Positions 1 through 8,778 of a stretch of DNA of 64,000 nucleotides are shown here, one piece after another. Made by a program: the position numbers and the translations under genes. Below the pieces are notes generated by a model that saw nothing but the letters and a program-made list of their open reading frames with translations, was not told the origin of the DNA and ran no database searches. This stretch comes from an uncultured Oscillospiraceae bacterium (GTDB lineage Bacteria; Bacillota; Clostridia; Oscillospirales; Oscillospiraceae): assembly GCA_947626345.1 (NCBI GenBank), contig CANQSF010000005.1, positions 1 through 64,000 of the forward strand, given 5' to 3'. The first letter of the stretch is position 1, and every line of letters starts with the position of its first letter.

Positions 1-73
1 TGATCTGCTGGGTGCCCCGGGGCGTGCGGATATGGGGGGAGGAGGATACGATAAGTTTCCGTTCTTCGTTCAT
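1..73 (-). CDS. rnfD: Rnf complex subunit D (5' end only)
   Basis: The first 24 codons of a gene that runs off the left edge of the window. The start ATG lies one base after the rnfC stop codon and has a GGAGG ribosome site inside the end of rnfC. The readable N-terminus ends in SSSPHIRTPRGTQQI, which fits the start of RnfD, the membrane subunit that carries covalent FMN and follows rnfC in the clostridial rnfCDGEAB order. The identification rests mainly on gene order and this short match, so it is probable rather than proven. Confidence 0.75.
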   Translation of the reverse strand, partial: MNEERKLIVSSSPHIRTPRGTQQI

Positions 74-74
74 C

Positions 75-1454
75 TTATTTGTCCTCCTTCTTCTCGGCGG
101 CCTCGGCCGCTTTGGCCTTTTCCGCCTCTTCCTTGGCCTTCAGGGCGGCCTGATGGGCCTGGACCATGGCTTTGCCGGTCTTGAAGGCGTGGGTCAGGTG
201 CAGCCGGCCCGGGCAGATGTAGGAGCAGGAGCCGCACTCCACGCAGTCCATGATGTTCAGCTTCTGGAGCATCTCCACGTCGCCCTTCTGCTGGTACATG
301 TACATGTAGATGGGCTGCAGGTTCATGGGGCAGCCGTCGATGCACTGGCCGCAGCGGATGCACACGGGGTCGGCGACGGTCCTGTCCTCATCGTCGGAGA
401 AGGCCAGCAGGGACGCGGTGCCCTTGCCGCAGGGGACCTCCAGGTCGTACTGGGCCATGCCCATCATCGGGCCGCCCATGATGATCTTCCAGGGCTCCTT
501 GGCGAAGCCGCCGGTCTGCTCGAACACCCACTCCATGCTGGTGCCCACCCGGACCTTCACGTTCTTCGGGTCGGCGATGGCGGAGCCGGCGACGGTGACC
601 ACCCGCTCGATGGCGGGCCAGCCCTCGTAGCAGGCGCGGTAGACGCTGTAGGCGGTGAAGGTGTTGAACACGTTGCAGCCCACCGCGGCCGGCAGCCCTC
701 CGGGGGGCACCTCGCGGCCGGTGATGGTCTTGATCAGCGTCTTCTCAGCGCCCTGGGGGTACTGGCACTTCAGGGGCACGATCTCGATGCCCATCTGCTT
801 GGCGCCCTTGAAGTTGAGCAGGTCGATGGCGAACTTCTTGTTCAGCTCGATGCCGAAGTAGGCCTTGTCCACCTTGCAGGCCTTCATGATGAGGGCGATG
901 CCCTTGAGAAGCTCCTCGGGGTGCTCCACCATGGTGCGGTAGTCGCTGTTTATGTACGGCTCGCACTCGGCGCCGTTGATGATGACGGTGTCCACCTTGC
1001 CCCAGCCGCTGGTGATCTTGAACGCGGTGGGGAACGTGGCGCCGCCCATGCCGACGATGCCGGCCTCGCGGATGATGGCCGCGATCTGCTCGGGGCTTTC
1101 CAGGGCCTCCGACGGGGCGGGGACCATGGTCTCGGCGGGGGTGTCCTTGAAGTCATTCTCGATGACCACGGAGTTCACCATGTTGCCGAGGTTGTTCAGA
1201 TGGGGCGCGATGGCCACCACCTTGCCGGACACCGAGGCGTGGATGGGCGCGGACACGGGCGCGCTTGCCTCGCCGATCTTCTGGCCCAGCTTCACCTCGT
1301 CGCCCACCGCCACCAAAGGCGAACAGGGAGCGCCGATGTGCTGGGACATGGGGATGACCACCTGGGCCGGCTGGGGGATGGTGGTTATCGCCGCTTCGTT
1401 GGCGGGCGCCTTCATATCGTTGGGGTGCACGCCGCCATGGGACTTAAAGAGCAT
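75..1454 (-). CDS. rnfC: Electron transport complex subunit RnfC
   Basis: RnfC is the peripheral NADH/ferredoxin-side subunit of the Rnf complex, which couples electron transfer from reduced ferredoxin to NAD+ with ion pumping across the cytoplasmic membrane. The 459-residue protein has the KSHGGVHP start, a glycine-rich nucleotide/FMN-binding stretch (GIVGMGGATFPT) and two [4Fe-4S] motifs of the CxxCxxCxxxCP type at about residues 365-376 and 404-415. A lysine/alanine-rich tail ends the protein. I chose the ATG at 1454 because AGAGGTG lies a normal distance upstream; a GTG at 1463 and an ATG at 1460 are too close to that site. It is first in an operon continuing into rnfD and has its own sigma-A-type promoter. 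Confidence 0.97.
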   Translation of the reverse strand: MLFKSHGGVHPNDMKAPANEAAITTIPQPAQVVIPMSQHIGAPCSPLVAVGDEVKLGQKIGEASAPVSAPIHASVSGKVVAIAPHLNNLGNMVNSVVIENDFKDTPAETMVPAPSEALESPEQIAAIIREAGIVGMGGATFPTAFKITSGWGKVDTVIINGAECEPYINSDYRTMVEHPEELLKGIALIMKACKVDKAYFGIELNKKFAIDLLNFKGAKQMGIEIVPLKCQYPQGAEKTLIKTITGREVPPGGLPAAVGCNVFNTFTAYSVYRACYEGWPAIERVVTVAGSAIADPKNVKVRVGTSMEWVFEQTGGFAKEPWKIIMGGPMMGMAQYDLEVPCGKGTASLLAFSDDEDRTVADPVCIRCGQCIDGCPMNLQPIYMYMYQQKGDVEMLQKLNIMDCVECGSCSYICPGRLHLTHAFKTGKAMVQAHQAALKAKEEAEKAKAAEAAEKKEDK

Positions 1455-1488
1455 GAGCATCACCTCTTGCCTAGTTTTATACTTTGAT

Positions 1489-1517
1489 ATAATAGCACAA
1501 CTCCCTTCGGCTGTCTA
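1489..1517 (-). promoter_or_regulatory. Sigma-A-type promoter for rnf operon
   Basis: Reading on the minus strand, the -35 is TAGACA (1512-1517) and the -10 is TATTAT (1489-1494), with a 17-base spacer. Each box matches the consensus at five of six bases. The start codon lies about 35 bases downstream. Confidence 0.75.
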
Positions 1518-1531
1518 TAACTGAATTCGCC

Positions 1532-1568
1532 AAAACACGCGTTCCGATCGCAAAAAATCGCGTGTTTT
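1532..1568. other. Inverted repeat between divergent promoters
   Basis: AAAACACGCG (1532-1541) is perfectly inverted as CGCGTGTTTT (1559-1568) around a 17-base loop, with a T run after it on the plus strand. It looks like an intrinsic terminator, yet it sits between two divergently transcribed genes and upstream of both promoters. It may insulate the two units or be a regulator site; the sequence does not decide. Confidence 0.5.
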
Positions 1569-1580
1569 TTCCACCTGCCG

Positions 1581-1610
1581 TTGCGGCGGGGGACCAAGCT
1601 GTACTATAAT
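1581..1610 (+). promoter_or_regulatory. Promoter for GH2 gene
   Basis: A perfect TATAAT (1605-1610) is preceded 18 bases upstream by a weak TTGCGG (1581-1586). It lies about 67 bases before the glycosidase start codon. Confidence 0.6.
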
Positions 1611-1676
1611 ATGAAGAGGACCAAAAAGATAGAGATAAACTTTTTCCTTTTCAGCCTGTGAGGAGGTGCCTTTTCC

Positions 1677-3308
1677 ATGTTCGACGAATACCCCCGCCCC
1701 CAGATGGAGCGGGCCCAGTGGTGGGACCTGTGCGGGCCCTGGCAGTACGCCATAAACGGCTCCGACGAGCCGCCCGCCGCCTGGGACGGGACCATCCCGG
1801 TGCCCTTCTCCCCGGAGGCGCCCGCCTCCGGCGTGGGCCGGTCCGTGGGGCCGGAGGACCGGCTGTGGTACCGGCGGCAGGCGGATTTTTCCGATGCGCC
1901 GGGCCGGGTGCTGCTCCACTTCGGCGCCGTGGACCAGACTGCCCGTGTCTGGGTGAACGGGACAGAGGCGGGGGCCCACGCCGGGGGCTATACCCCCTTC
2001 AGCCTGGATATCACCGCCGCCCTGGGACCGGACCGGCAGGCGGAGATCCTGGTGCTGTGCCGGGACGGCACGGATGACAGCGGCATGGCCCGGGGCAAGC
2101 AGAAGACCGCCCGGGGCGGCATCTGGTACACCCCCCAGAGCGGCATCTGGCAGCCGGTGTGGGCGGAGGCGGTGCCGGAGACGTATATCAAAAAGCTGCG
2201 CATCACCCCGGATTACGACGGGGCCGCGGTGACCGTGGAGGCGGAGCCCGCCGGCGCGGTGGTCCACTTCGGGGGCGCGGACTATCCCTGCCCCGCCCGC
2301 GTGCCGGTGCCGGACTTTCAGCCCTGGAGCCCGGAGGAGCCGAAGCTGTATGACTTCACCGTCACCCTGGGCCAGGACGAGGTGAAAAGCTATTTCGCCA
2401 TGCGGAAATTCTCCGTGGAGGGGGGCAGGCTGTGCCTGAACGGCAAGCCCTATTTCCACAACGGGGTGCTGGATCAGGGCTACAACCCGGAGGGGCTGTA
2501 CACCTGGCCGTCGGACCAGGCCATGATCGACGACATCCGGCTGGCCAAGTCCCTGGGCTTCAACACCATCCGCAAGCACATCAAGGTGGAGCCCCTGCGC
2601 TGGTATCACCACTGCGACCGGCTGGGGATGCTGGTGTGGCAGGACATGCCCAACGGCGGCGGCCGGCGGTATGACCCCCTGGTGATCCAGGCCCCCGCCG
2701 TGGGCATCGGCGGCCGGATGAAGGACGACCGCTACGGCCGCTTCGCCCGGGCCGACGCCGCCGGCCGGGAGCAGTTTCTCCGGGAGCTGGACGAGATGAT
2801 CGACACGCTGTATAACTGCCCCTGCATCGCCCTGTGGGTGCCCTTCAACGAGGGCTGGGGCCAGTTCGACGCGGCCAAGGTCCGGGAGCATGTGAAAACG
2901 CTGGACCCCACCCGCACCGTGGACCACGCCAGCGGCTGGCAGGACCAGGGGGGCGGGGAGACCCAGAGCCTGCACGTGTACTTCCGGCCCTACCGCTATA
3001 AGCCGGACCGGGAGGGCCGGGCGGTGCTGCTGAGCGAGTTCGGCGGGTACAACCTGCGGGTGGAGGGCCACACCTTCAACGACCGGGACTTCGGCTATTC
3101 CCGGTGCCGGGACGCCGGCGAGCTTCTGGAAAAGCTGAGAAAGCTCTACGGCGAACAGATCGCCCCCGCCCGGGAGCGGGGCCTGGCCGCCGCCATCTAC
3201 ACCCAGCTCACCGACGTGGAGGACGAGCTGAACGGCTTCGTCACCTACGACCGGAAGGCGGTGAAGCTGCCGCCGGAGCAGGTGCGGGCGGTCATCGCCG
3301 GGACATGA
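1677..3308 (+). CDS. Glycoside hydrolase family 2 protein
   Basis: A 543-residue GH2-family glycosidase (beta-galactosidase/beta-glucuronidase/beta-mannosidase fold). In order it has an N-terminal jelly-roll sugar-binding domain (about 15-190), a short immunoglobulin-like domain (about 195-265) and a TIM barrel (about 265-535). The predicted acid/base is Glu392 in FNEGW and the nucleophile Glu454 in LLSEFGGY. There is no signal peptide, so it should act on imported oligosaccharides in the cytoplasm. It is short for GH2 enzymes, lacking extra C-terminal beta domains. The ATG follows AGGAGG. It is monocistronic with no sugar transporter beside it, so the substrate cannot be told. Confidence 0.92.
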   Translation: MFDEYPRPQMERAQWWDLCGPWQYAINGSDEPPAAWDGTIPVPFSPEAPASGVGRSVGPEDRLWYRRQADFSDAPGRVLLHFGAVDQTARVWVNGTEAGAHAGGYTPFSLDITAALGPDRQAEILVLCRDGTDDSGMARGKQKTARGGIWYTPQSGIWQPVWAEAVPETYIKKLRITPDYDGAAVTVEAEPAGAVVHFGGADYPCPARVPVPDFQPWSPEEPKLYDFTVTLGQDEVKSYFAMRKFSVEGGRLCLNGKPYFHNGVLDQGYNPEGLYTWPSDQAMIDDIRLAKSLGFNTIRKHIKVEPLRWYHHCDRLGMLVWQDMPNGGGRRYDPLVIQAPAVGIGGRMKDDRYGRFARADAAGREQFLRELDEMIDTLYNCPCIALWVPFNEGWGQFDAAKVREHVKTLDPTRTVDHASGWQDQGGGETQSLHVYFRPYRYKPDREGRAVLLSEFGGYNLRVEGHTFNDRDFGYSRCRDAGELLEKLRKLYGEQIAPARERGLAAAIYTQLTDVEDELNGFVTYDRKAVKLPPEQVRAVIAGT

Positions 3309-3321
3309 GCGGCGCTCATAA

Positions 3322-3337
3322 AATTTTCCGGAAAATT
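3322..3337. other. 16-bp perfect palindrome downstream of GH2 gene
   Basis: AATTTTCC followed directly by its inverted copy GGAAAATT. It lies between the GH2 stop codon and the XRE promoter. It could form a weak terminator stem or be a protein-binding site. Confidence 0.4.
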
Positions 3338-3350
3338 AAATTACATTCAG

Positions 3351-3388
3351 TTGTCAAACACGGACCCGTCTGGTAAGATGGGTCCGTG
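3351..3388 (+). promoter_or_regulatory. Promoter with embedded palindromic operator, XRE regulator
   Basis: TTGTCA (3351-3356), a 17-base spacer and TAAGAT (3374-3379) form a sigma-A-type promoter. A perfect 9-bp inverted repeat, CACGGACCC (3359-3367) and GGGTCCGTG (3380-3388), flanks the -10 with a 12-base gap. This geometry suits binding by a dimeric repressor, and the adjacent HTH gene makes autoregulation plausible. Confidence 0.65.
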
Positions 3389-3412
3389 AATGATCTTGAA
3401 GGAGGCGTGGAC

Positions 3413-4459
3413 ATGGACATCGGCGCGGTGATCCGGACCAACCGGAAAAAGCTGGGCCTGACCCAGGAGCAGATGGCTTCCCGGCTGGGGGTGACGGCCC
3501 CGGCGGTGAACAAGTGGGAGCGTGGCGCGGCCCTGCCGGACATCGCCCTGCTGGGGCCCATCGCCCGGCTGCTGGGGGTGAGCCTGGAGGAGCTGCTGTC
3601 CTTCCGGGAGGACCTGACGGAGGAGGAGCTGGCGGACCTGATCGGGCAGGGGGACCAGCTGTTCTCCGACGGCCCCTACGAGGAGGCCTTCGCCTGGGTC
3701 CGGGACACCCTGGCCCAGTGGCCCAACTGCGGGAAGCTGACGATGCACCTGGTGCAAATGCTGGATTCCTGGGCGCGGCTGGAGGAGCTGCCCCCGGACA
3801 GGGAGCGGGACAGATTCATCACGGACCGGTACATCCGCCTGCTGGAGAGCGGCGACGAGGACCTGCGCCGGAGCGCGGCGGAGGCGCTGGTGTCGCTGCA
3901 CCTGTGGTGGAAGCAGTATGAGGGCGCGGAGGCGTTTTTGAAGCACTTCTCCAAGTACGATCCTTTGGGAAAGCTGCTCCGGGGCCGGGTGCAGGACGAG
4001 TCCGGCCGGACGGAGGAGGCGCTGCGGACCTATGAGGAGCTGCTGTTCCAGGGCGGCAGCTGTCTGACCATGGTCCTGCAGGAGATGCAGGCGTCGGCCC
4101 TCCGGTCCGGGGACCGGGAGCGGGCCCGGATGCTGGCGGAAAAGCAGGGGGCGGTGGCGGCCGCCTTCGACATGGGGAAATACGCAGAGTTATCGCCGCT
4201 GCTGGAGCCGACCCTGGCGGAGGGGGACGCGGACGGGCTGCTGGCCCTGCTGGGGGAGCTGCTGGAGAGGGCGGACACCCTGGGGGCTTTCGCCGGCTCG
4301 CCGCTGTACGCCCACATGACCTTCAAGCCCCGGGACCCGTCCATGGCCGGGATGGCGCGCCGGGCGGTGCTGGACGTGGGCCAGGAGGCCGCCGTCCTCC
4401 GGGACGATCCCCGCTGGGCGGCGCTGCGGGCCCGGTGGGAAGAAAAGGACGCGGGCTGA
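3413..4459 (+). CDS. XRE-family HTH regulator with helical repeat C-terminus
   Basis: A 348-residue regulator. The first 60 or so residues form a Cro/CI-type HTH (TNRKKLGLTQEQMASRLGVT, then AVNKWERG). The rest is all-helical with repeated Glu/Leu-rich segments resembling TPR-type repeats, as in peptide-sensing or sensory XRE proteins, although no peptide partner is seen nearby. I start at the ATG at 3413, which has GGAGG seven bases upstream, not at an in-frame ATG nine codons earlier that falls inside the operator. It is transcribed alone and converges with tdk. Confidence 0.85.
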   Translation: MDIGAVIRTNRKKLGLTQEQMASRLGVTAPAVNKWERGAALPDIALLGPIARLLGVSLEELLSFREDLTEEELADLIGQGDQLFSDGPYEEAFAWVRDTLAQWPNCGKLTMHLVQMLDSWARLEELPPDRERDRFITDRYIRLLESGDEDLRRSAAEALVSLHLWWKQYEGAEAFLKHFSKYDPLGKLLRGRVQDESGRTEEALRTYEELLFQGGSCLTMVLQEMQASALRSGDRERARMLAEKQGAVAAAFDMGKYAELSPLLEPTLAEGDADGLLALLGELLERADTLGAFAGSPLYAHMTFKPRDPSMAGMARRAVLDVGQEAAVLRDDPRWAALRARWEEKDAG

Positions 4460-4471
4460 GGCCCGCGTCCC
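4448..4471. terminator. Hairpin between convergent XRE gene and tdk
   Basis: GGACGCGGGC and GCCCGCGTCC face each other across a short loop that contains the XRE stop codon. No strong T run follows on either side. Confidence 0.5.
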
Positions 4472-4490
4472 TGCGCTGTGCGTATGTGGC

Positions 4491-5093
4491 TTATTGGGGG
4501 AGGGCGGCCTTTTTTGCCGCCTCCTGCTCGGCGATCTTCTTTTTCCAGCACCGGTGGCACATGGCGGTGTAGGTGTCGTTGCCGCCCAGCATCACCTGCT
4601 GGCCCTGGGTGACGATGTTGCCCTCGGCGTCCAGACGGGCGTTCACCACCGCCTTGCGGCCGCAGGTGCAGATGGTCTTGATCTCCGTGATGGAGTCGGC
4701 CACCTCCATCAGCCGCCGGGCCCCGGGGAACAGGTGGGTGAGAAAGTCCGTGCGCAGGCCGAAGCACATCACCGGCACGTCCGCCGTGTCCACGATGGCC
4801 CGCAGCTGGTCGATCTGGGCGGGGGTGAAAAACTGCGCCTCGTCGGCGATGATCACGTCGCACCAGCCGGCGGACTGATACAGGTCGCCGATGTTGTCCT
4901 CCGGGGCGATCACGTCCCCCTCGGCCTCCAGGCCGATGCGGGAGCGCACCGTGGCCACCCCGTCCCGGGTGTCGGTGGCGGGCTTGATGAGCCAGCAGCG
5001 CATGCCCTGCTCCTCATAGTTGAATTTGGCGATCAGCGCCTGGGCGGATTTGGACGAGCCCATGGCGCCGTATTTGAAGTAAAGTTTAGCCAT
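4491..5093 (-). CDS. tdk: Thymidine kinase
   Basis: Salvage enzyme that phosphorylates thymidine to dTMP with ATP in the cytoplasm. The 200-residue protein has the type-II TK Walker A (GAMGSSKS, residues 9-16), the DEAQFF segment with catalytic Glu85, and zinc-lasso cysteines (Cys142 and Cys144, then Cys179 and Cys182). The first pair is spaced C-x-C rather than the usual C-x-x-C. It overlaps the end of udk by eight bases, so the two pyrimidine salvage genes are co-transcribed and probably translationally coupled. Confidence 0.96.
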   Translation of the reverse strand: MAKLYFKYGAMGSSKSAQALIAKFNYEEQGMRCWLIKPATDTRDGVATVRSRIGLEAEGDVIAPEDNIGDLYQSAGWCDVIIADEAQFFTPAQIDQLRAIVDTADVPVMCFGLRTDFLTHLFPGARRLMEVADSITEIKTICTCGRKAVVNARLDAEGNIVTQGQQVMLGGNDTYTAMCHRCWKKKIAEQEAAKKAALPQ

Positions 5094-5715
5094 TGTCTTC
5101 CTCCTCCAGATGGGCCTGGATGCGCCGGATCAGCAGCTCCACGGCCACGTCGTTCTGTCCCCCCTCGGGGATGATGATGTCCGCCCTCCGCCGGGAGGGC
5201 TCCACGTACAGCTCGTGCATGGGCTTGACGGTGGTGAGATACTGGTTCACCACGCTCTCCAGGCTCCGGCCCCGGTCCCGTACGTCCCGCAGGATCCGCC
5301 GCAGGATGCGCACGTCCGCGTCCGCGTCCACGAACACCTTGATGTCCAGGCTCCGGCACAGGGCGTCGTCCGCCAGGATCAGGATGCCCTCCACCAGCAC
5401 CACCGGTGCGGGGAACATCCGCTGGGTCTGGCGGGAGCGGTTGTGGACGGTGTAGTCGTAGACCGGCTCGTCCACCGGCTCGCCCCGGCGCAGCGCCGCC
5501 AGATGGCGGATGAGCAGGTCCGTCTCGAAAGCGGCAGGCTCGTCGTAGTTGAGCTTGGAGCGCTCCTCCATGGTCAGACTGTCATGGGCGCGGTAGTAGT
5601 TGTCGTGATACAGGGTGCAGACCCGGTTTTCAAACTGCCGCTGCAGCCGGCGGGTGATGGTGGTCTTGCCGCTGCCGGTGCCGCCGGCGATGCCGATGGT
5701 CAGGATCCGGCCCAT
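5086..5715 (-). CDS. udk: Uridine kinase
   Basis: Phosphorylates uridine and cytidine to UMP and CMP. The 209-residue length is normal for the family. It shows the P-loop GGTGSGKTT (residues 11-19), the nucleoside-binding YHDNYY segment, and the VLVEGILILAD strand. A GGGAGG site precedes the ATG. It is first in a two-gene unit with tdk, downstream of a good promoter at 5752-5780. A nucleoside importer lies divergently upstream, so uptake and salvage genes are neighbours. Confidence 0.96.
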   Translation of the reverse strand: MGRILTIGIAGGTGSGKTTITRRLQRQFENRVCTLYHDNYYRAHDSLTMEERSKLNYDEPAAFETDLLIRHLAALRRGEPVDEPVYDYTVHNRSRQTQRMFPAPVVLVEGILILADDALCRSLDIKVFVDADADVRILRRILRDVRDRGRSLESVVNQYLTTVKPMHELYVEPSRRRADIIIPEGGQNDVAVELLIRRIQAHLEEEDNG

Positions 5716-5751
5716 AGGCGAGCCTCCCTTCGGTCCTCTGATATAGAAAAT

Positions 5752-5780
5752 ATGATATCATAAATAAGTCTCGCTTGCAA
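5752..5780 (-). promoter_or_regulatory. Promoter for udk-tdk
   Basis: On the minus strand TTGCAA (5775-5780), a 17-base spacer and TATCAT (5752-5757). Confidence 0.7.
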
Positions 5781-5851
5781 GTGGCGGCGGCGAGCGGGCA
5801 GACTGCAACTAAATTGTGATTTCTGTTTCCGTTTTTTTACGGACCTGTCCA

Positions 5852-5880
5852 TTGAATCTGTGAGGCGGACATGCTATAAT
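5852..5880 (+). promoter_or_regulatory. Promoter for nucleoside ABC importer operon
   Basis: TTGAAT (5852-5857), 17 bases, then a perfect TATAAT (5875-5880). The start codon is about 62 bases downstream, with AAGGAGG in front of it. Confidence 0.8.
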
Positions 5881-5942
5881 TTTACTGTTCGGAACTGGAC
5901 AAATTCTGTCGTTCATCCACGAAATTTTTTAAGGAGGATAAC

Positions 5943-7124
5943 ATGAAAAAGTTTCTGGCACTGCTTCTGGCTCTGGTAATGGTGCTGTCTCTGGCCGCCT
6001 GCGGCGGCGGCAGCAGCAGCGGCAGCTCTGAGCCCGCCGCTGAGGAGGACAAGACCACCGACGCGTCCGATCCCGATTCCATCGAGGATTCCGTCACCGC
6101 GTCCGACAACACCTATGAGGTGGCTTTCATCACCGACGTGGGCCAGCTGAAGGACAAGAGCTTCAACCAGGGCACCTACGACGGCGTGAAGCTGTATGCT
6201 GCCGCCAACGGCAAGGATTACAAGTACTATCAGCCTGCCAACGGCGATCAGGCCACTGACGACGACCGCGTCAAGGCCATGCAGGACGCCGTGGACGGCG
6301 GCGCTGAGATCATCGTGGCCGCCGGCTTCATGCAGGAGACCGCTATGATGAGCGTGGCCGCCGCCAACCCGGATGTGAAGTTCGTGTTCATCGACTGCGA
6401 CCACCCCGTGTCTGACGCCAACGGCGCCGTGCTCGACAACGTGGCGGCCATCTCCTTCCAGGAAGAGCAGAGCGGCTATCTGGCCGGCTATGCCGTTGTG
6501 AAGGAAGGCTACACCCAGCTGGGCTTCGCCGGCGGCGGCGGCGGCACCAACCCGGCCTGCTGCCGTTACGGCTACGGCTACGTCCAGGGCGCCGCTGCGG
6601 CTGCCGATGAGATGGGCGTGGACGTGACCATCAACTACACCTGGCAGTACGGCGACACCTTCTCCGCCTCCCCCGAGCTGCAGACCATGATCAGCGGCTG
6701 GTATGAGAACGGCACCGAGATCGTCTTCTCCTGCGGCGGCTCCATCTTCCAGTCCATCACCGCGGCGGCCGCCGAGAACGACGGCGACGTCATCGGCGTG
6801 GACGTGGACCAGTCCTTCGAGTCCGACACCGTCGTCACCTCCGCCCTGAAGGGCCTGACCGCGGCCACCACCTGGGCCATCGGCAAGTTCTATAATGACG
6901 AGTGGGCCGACATCGGCGGCGTCAACACCATCCGCGGCATCAACGACGACTCCGTGGGCCTGCCCACCGCGACCTGGAGCCTGGAGAACTTCTCCGTGGA
7001 TGAGTACAACACCCTGGTGTCCTCCCTGAAGGACGGCACCCTGAAGGTGGACAACAGCGTCCTGGCCGGCGGCGACATCGTCCAGGCCGCGACCGACCAC
7101 GTGACCATCAACTACGTCGGCTGA
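5943..7124 (+). CDS. BMP-family ABC transporter substrate-binding lipoprotein
   Basis: A 393-residue BmpA/Med-type receptor anchored outside the membrane. The signal peptide ends in a lipobox LAAC with the lipidated Cys20, followed by a Gly/Ser-rich linker. The mature protein starts with VAFITDVGQLKDKSFNQGTYDGV, the family's signature region, and carries the GFAGGGGG segment. Related receptors (B. subtilis NupN, PnrA) bind purine nucleosides, which fits the salvage kinases upstream. A hairpin right after the stop probably lets this gene be expressed above the ATPase and permeases that follow. Confidence 0.95.
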   Translation: MKKFLALLLALVMVLSLAACGGGSSSGSSEPAAEEDKTTDASDPDSIEDSVTASDNTYEVAFITDVGQLKDKSFNQGTYDGVKLYAAANGKDYKYYQPANGDQATDDDRVKAMQDAVDGGAEIIVAAGFMQETAMMSVAAANPDVKFVFIDCDHPVSDANGAVLDNVAAISFQEEQSGYLAGYAVVKEGYTQLGFAGGGGGTNPACCRYGYGYVQGAAAAADEMGVDVTINYTWQYGDTFSASPELQTMISGWYENGTEIVFSCGGSIFQSITAAAAENDGDVIGVDVDQSFESDTVVTSALKGLTAATTWAIGKFYNDEWADIGGVNTIRGINDDSVGLPTATWSLENFSVDEYNTLVSSLKDGTLKVDNSVLAGGDIVQAATDHVTINYVG

Positions 7125-7140
7125 TATCCGGACACATAAA

Positions 7141-7176
7141 AGAAGGGGAAGAGCGCTCTACTCTTCCTCTTCTTTG
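7141..7176 (+). terminator. Leaky terminator within importer operon
   Basis: AGAAGGGGAAGAG and CTCTTCCTCTTCT form an imperfect stem followed by TTTG, just after the receptor gene. No separate promoter is obvious before the ATPase gene, so partial read-through is likely. Such hairpins are commonly used to keep binding-protein mRNA in excess. Confidence 0.6.
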
Positions 7177-7227
7177 TAAAAGCACATAGTTAATTTTCCG
7201 GCAAATCCACAAGAAGGAGGAGGAAGC

Positions 7228-8778
7228 ATGGAGCAGAACCCGGAATATGTCATCGAAATGCTTCACATCACCAAGGAATTTCCCGGCATCAAGGCCAACG
7301 ACGACATCACCCTCCAGCTGCGCAAGGGCGAGATCCACGCCCTGCTGGGGGAGAACGGCGCCGGCAAGAGCACGCTGATGAGCGTGCTGTTCGGCCTGTA
7401 TCAGCCGGAGAAGGGAGAGATCCGCAAAAACGGCCAGCCGGTGAAGATCGAGAGCCCCAACGACGCCACCGCCCTGCACATCGGCATGGTGCACCAGCAC
7501 TTCAAGCTGGTGGACGTGTTCACGGTCCTGGACAACATCATCCTGGGCGCCGAGGACACGAAGCTGGGCTTTTTGCAGAAAAAGGACGCCCGGAAAAAGG
7601 TGGAGGCCCTGTCCGAGCAGTACGGCCTGCACGTGAACCTGGACGCCAAGGTAGAGGACATCACCGTGGGCATGCAGCAGCGCACGGAGATCCTGAAGAT
7701 GCTCTACCGGGACAACGAGATCCTGATCTTCGACGAGCCCACCGCGGTGCTCACCCCCCAGGAGATCGAGGAGCTGATGCAGATCATGAAGAACCTGGCC
7801 GCCGAGGGCAAGAGCATCCTCTTCATCTCCCACAAGCTCAACGAGATCATGGAGGTCTCCGACCGGGTGACGGTGCTGCGCAAGGGCAAATATGTGGGCA
7901 CCATCGACACTGCCGGCACCACCAAGGAGGAGCTGAGCCGCATGATGGTGGGCCGCCCGGTGCAGCTGGTGGTGGACAAGGACGAGGCCAAGCCCGGCGA
8001 GGCGATCCTCACCGTGGAGGGGCTCACCGTTCCCTCCAAGGTCCACAAAAACGATGCCGTGAAGGACGTCTCCTTCACCGCCCACGCCGGGGAGATCGTG
8101 TGCATCGCCGGCATCGACGGCAACGGCCAGACCGAGTTCGTCCATGCCCTCACCGGCCTGGAAAAGGCCAGCGCCGGCAAGATCACTCTGTGCGGCCACG
8201 ACATCACCCACGCCTCCATCCGTTCCCGCAGCCAGACCGGCATGAGCCACATCCCCGAGGACCGGCACAAGCACGGCCTGGTGCTGGATTTCACCCTGGA
8301 GCAGAACATGGTGCTCCAGCGGTATTATGAGCCCCGGTTCCAGAACCACGGCTTCATCCGCTTCGGCGAGGTCCGCACCTATGCGGAGGGCCTCATCGAG
8401 CAGTACGACGTCCGCTCCGGCCAGGGCCCTGTGACCATCGCCCGGAGCATGTCCGGCGGCAACCAGCAGAAGGCCATCGTGGCCCGGGAGATCGACCGGG
8501 ACCTGCCCCTGATCGTGGCGGTGCAGCCCACCCGCGGCCTGGACGTGGGCGCCATCGAGTACATCCACAGCCAGCTGGTGGCCCAGCGGGACGCCGGCAA
8601 GGCGGTGCTGCTGGTGAGCCTGGAGCTGGACGAGGTGATGAACCTGTCCGACCGCATCCTGGTGATGTACGAGGGCGAGATCGTGGGCGAGCTGGACCCG
8701 AAGAAGACCACCGTGGAGGAGCTGGGCCTTTACATGGCCGGCGCAAAGCGCCAGGGAAAGGAGCGTGAGAGCGCATGA
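7228..8778 (+). CDS. ABC transporter ATP-binding protein, NupO type (two NBDs)
   Basis: A 516-residue fusion of two ATPase domains that powers nucleoside import. The first domain has Walker A GENGAGKS (residues 41-48), a variable signature around [11 protein letters not shown], and Walker [14 protein letters not shown]. The second has a degenerate P loop (IDGNGQTE), an intact SGGNQQK signature and a Walker B with Gln where the catalytic acid usually is ([12 protein letters not shown]). One weak and one strong site is normal for the RbsA/NupO group. GAAGGAGGAGG precedes the ATG. The stop overlaps the first permease start (ATGA). Confidence 0.95.
   Translation: MEQNPEYVIEMLHITKEFPGIKANDDITLQLRKGEIHALLGENGAGKSTLMSVLFGLYQPEKGEIRKNGQPVKIESPNDATALHIGMVHQHFKLVDVFTVLDNIILGAEDTKLGFLQKKDARKKVEALSEQYGLHVNLDAKVEDITVGMQQRTEILKMLYRDNEILIFDEPTAVLTPQEIEELMQIMKNLAAEGKSILFISHKLNEIMEVSDRVTVLRKGKYVGTIDTAGTTKEELSRMMVGRPVQLVVDKDEAKPGEAILTVEGLTVPSKVHKNDAVKDVSFTAHAGEIVCIAGIDGNGQTEFVHALTGLEKASAGKITLCGHDITHASIRSRSQTGMSHIPEDRHKHGLVLDFTLEQNMVLQRYYEPRFQNHGFIRFGEVRTYAEGLIEQYDVRSGQGPVTIARSMSGGNQQKAIVAREIDRDLPLIVAVQPTRGLDVGAIEYIHSQLVAQRDAGKAVLLVSLELDEVMNLSDRILVMYEGEIVGELDPKKTTVEELGLYMAGAKRQGKERESA

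Noticed and set aside
1532-1568. Simple terminator call for the hairpin between rnfC and the GH2 gene
   Set aside because: The flanking genes diverge, so neither transcript would run into it; kept only as an unexplained inverted repeat.
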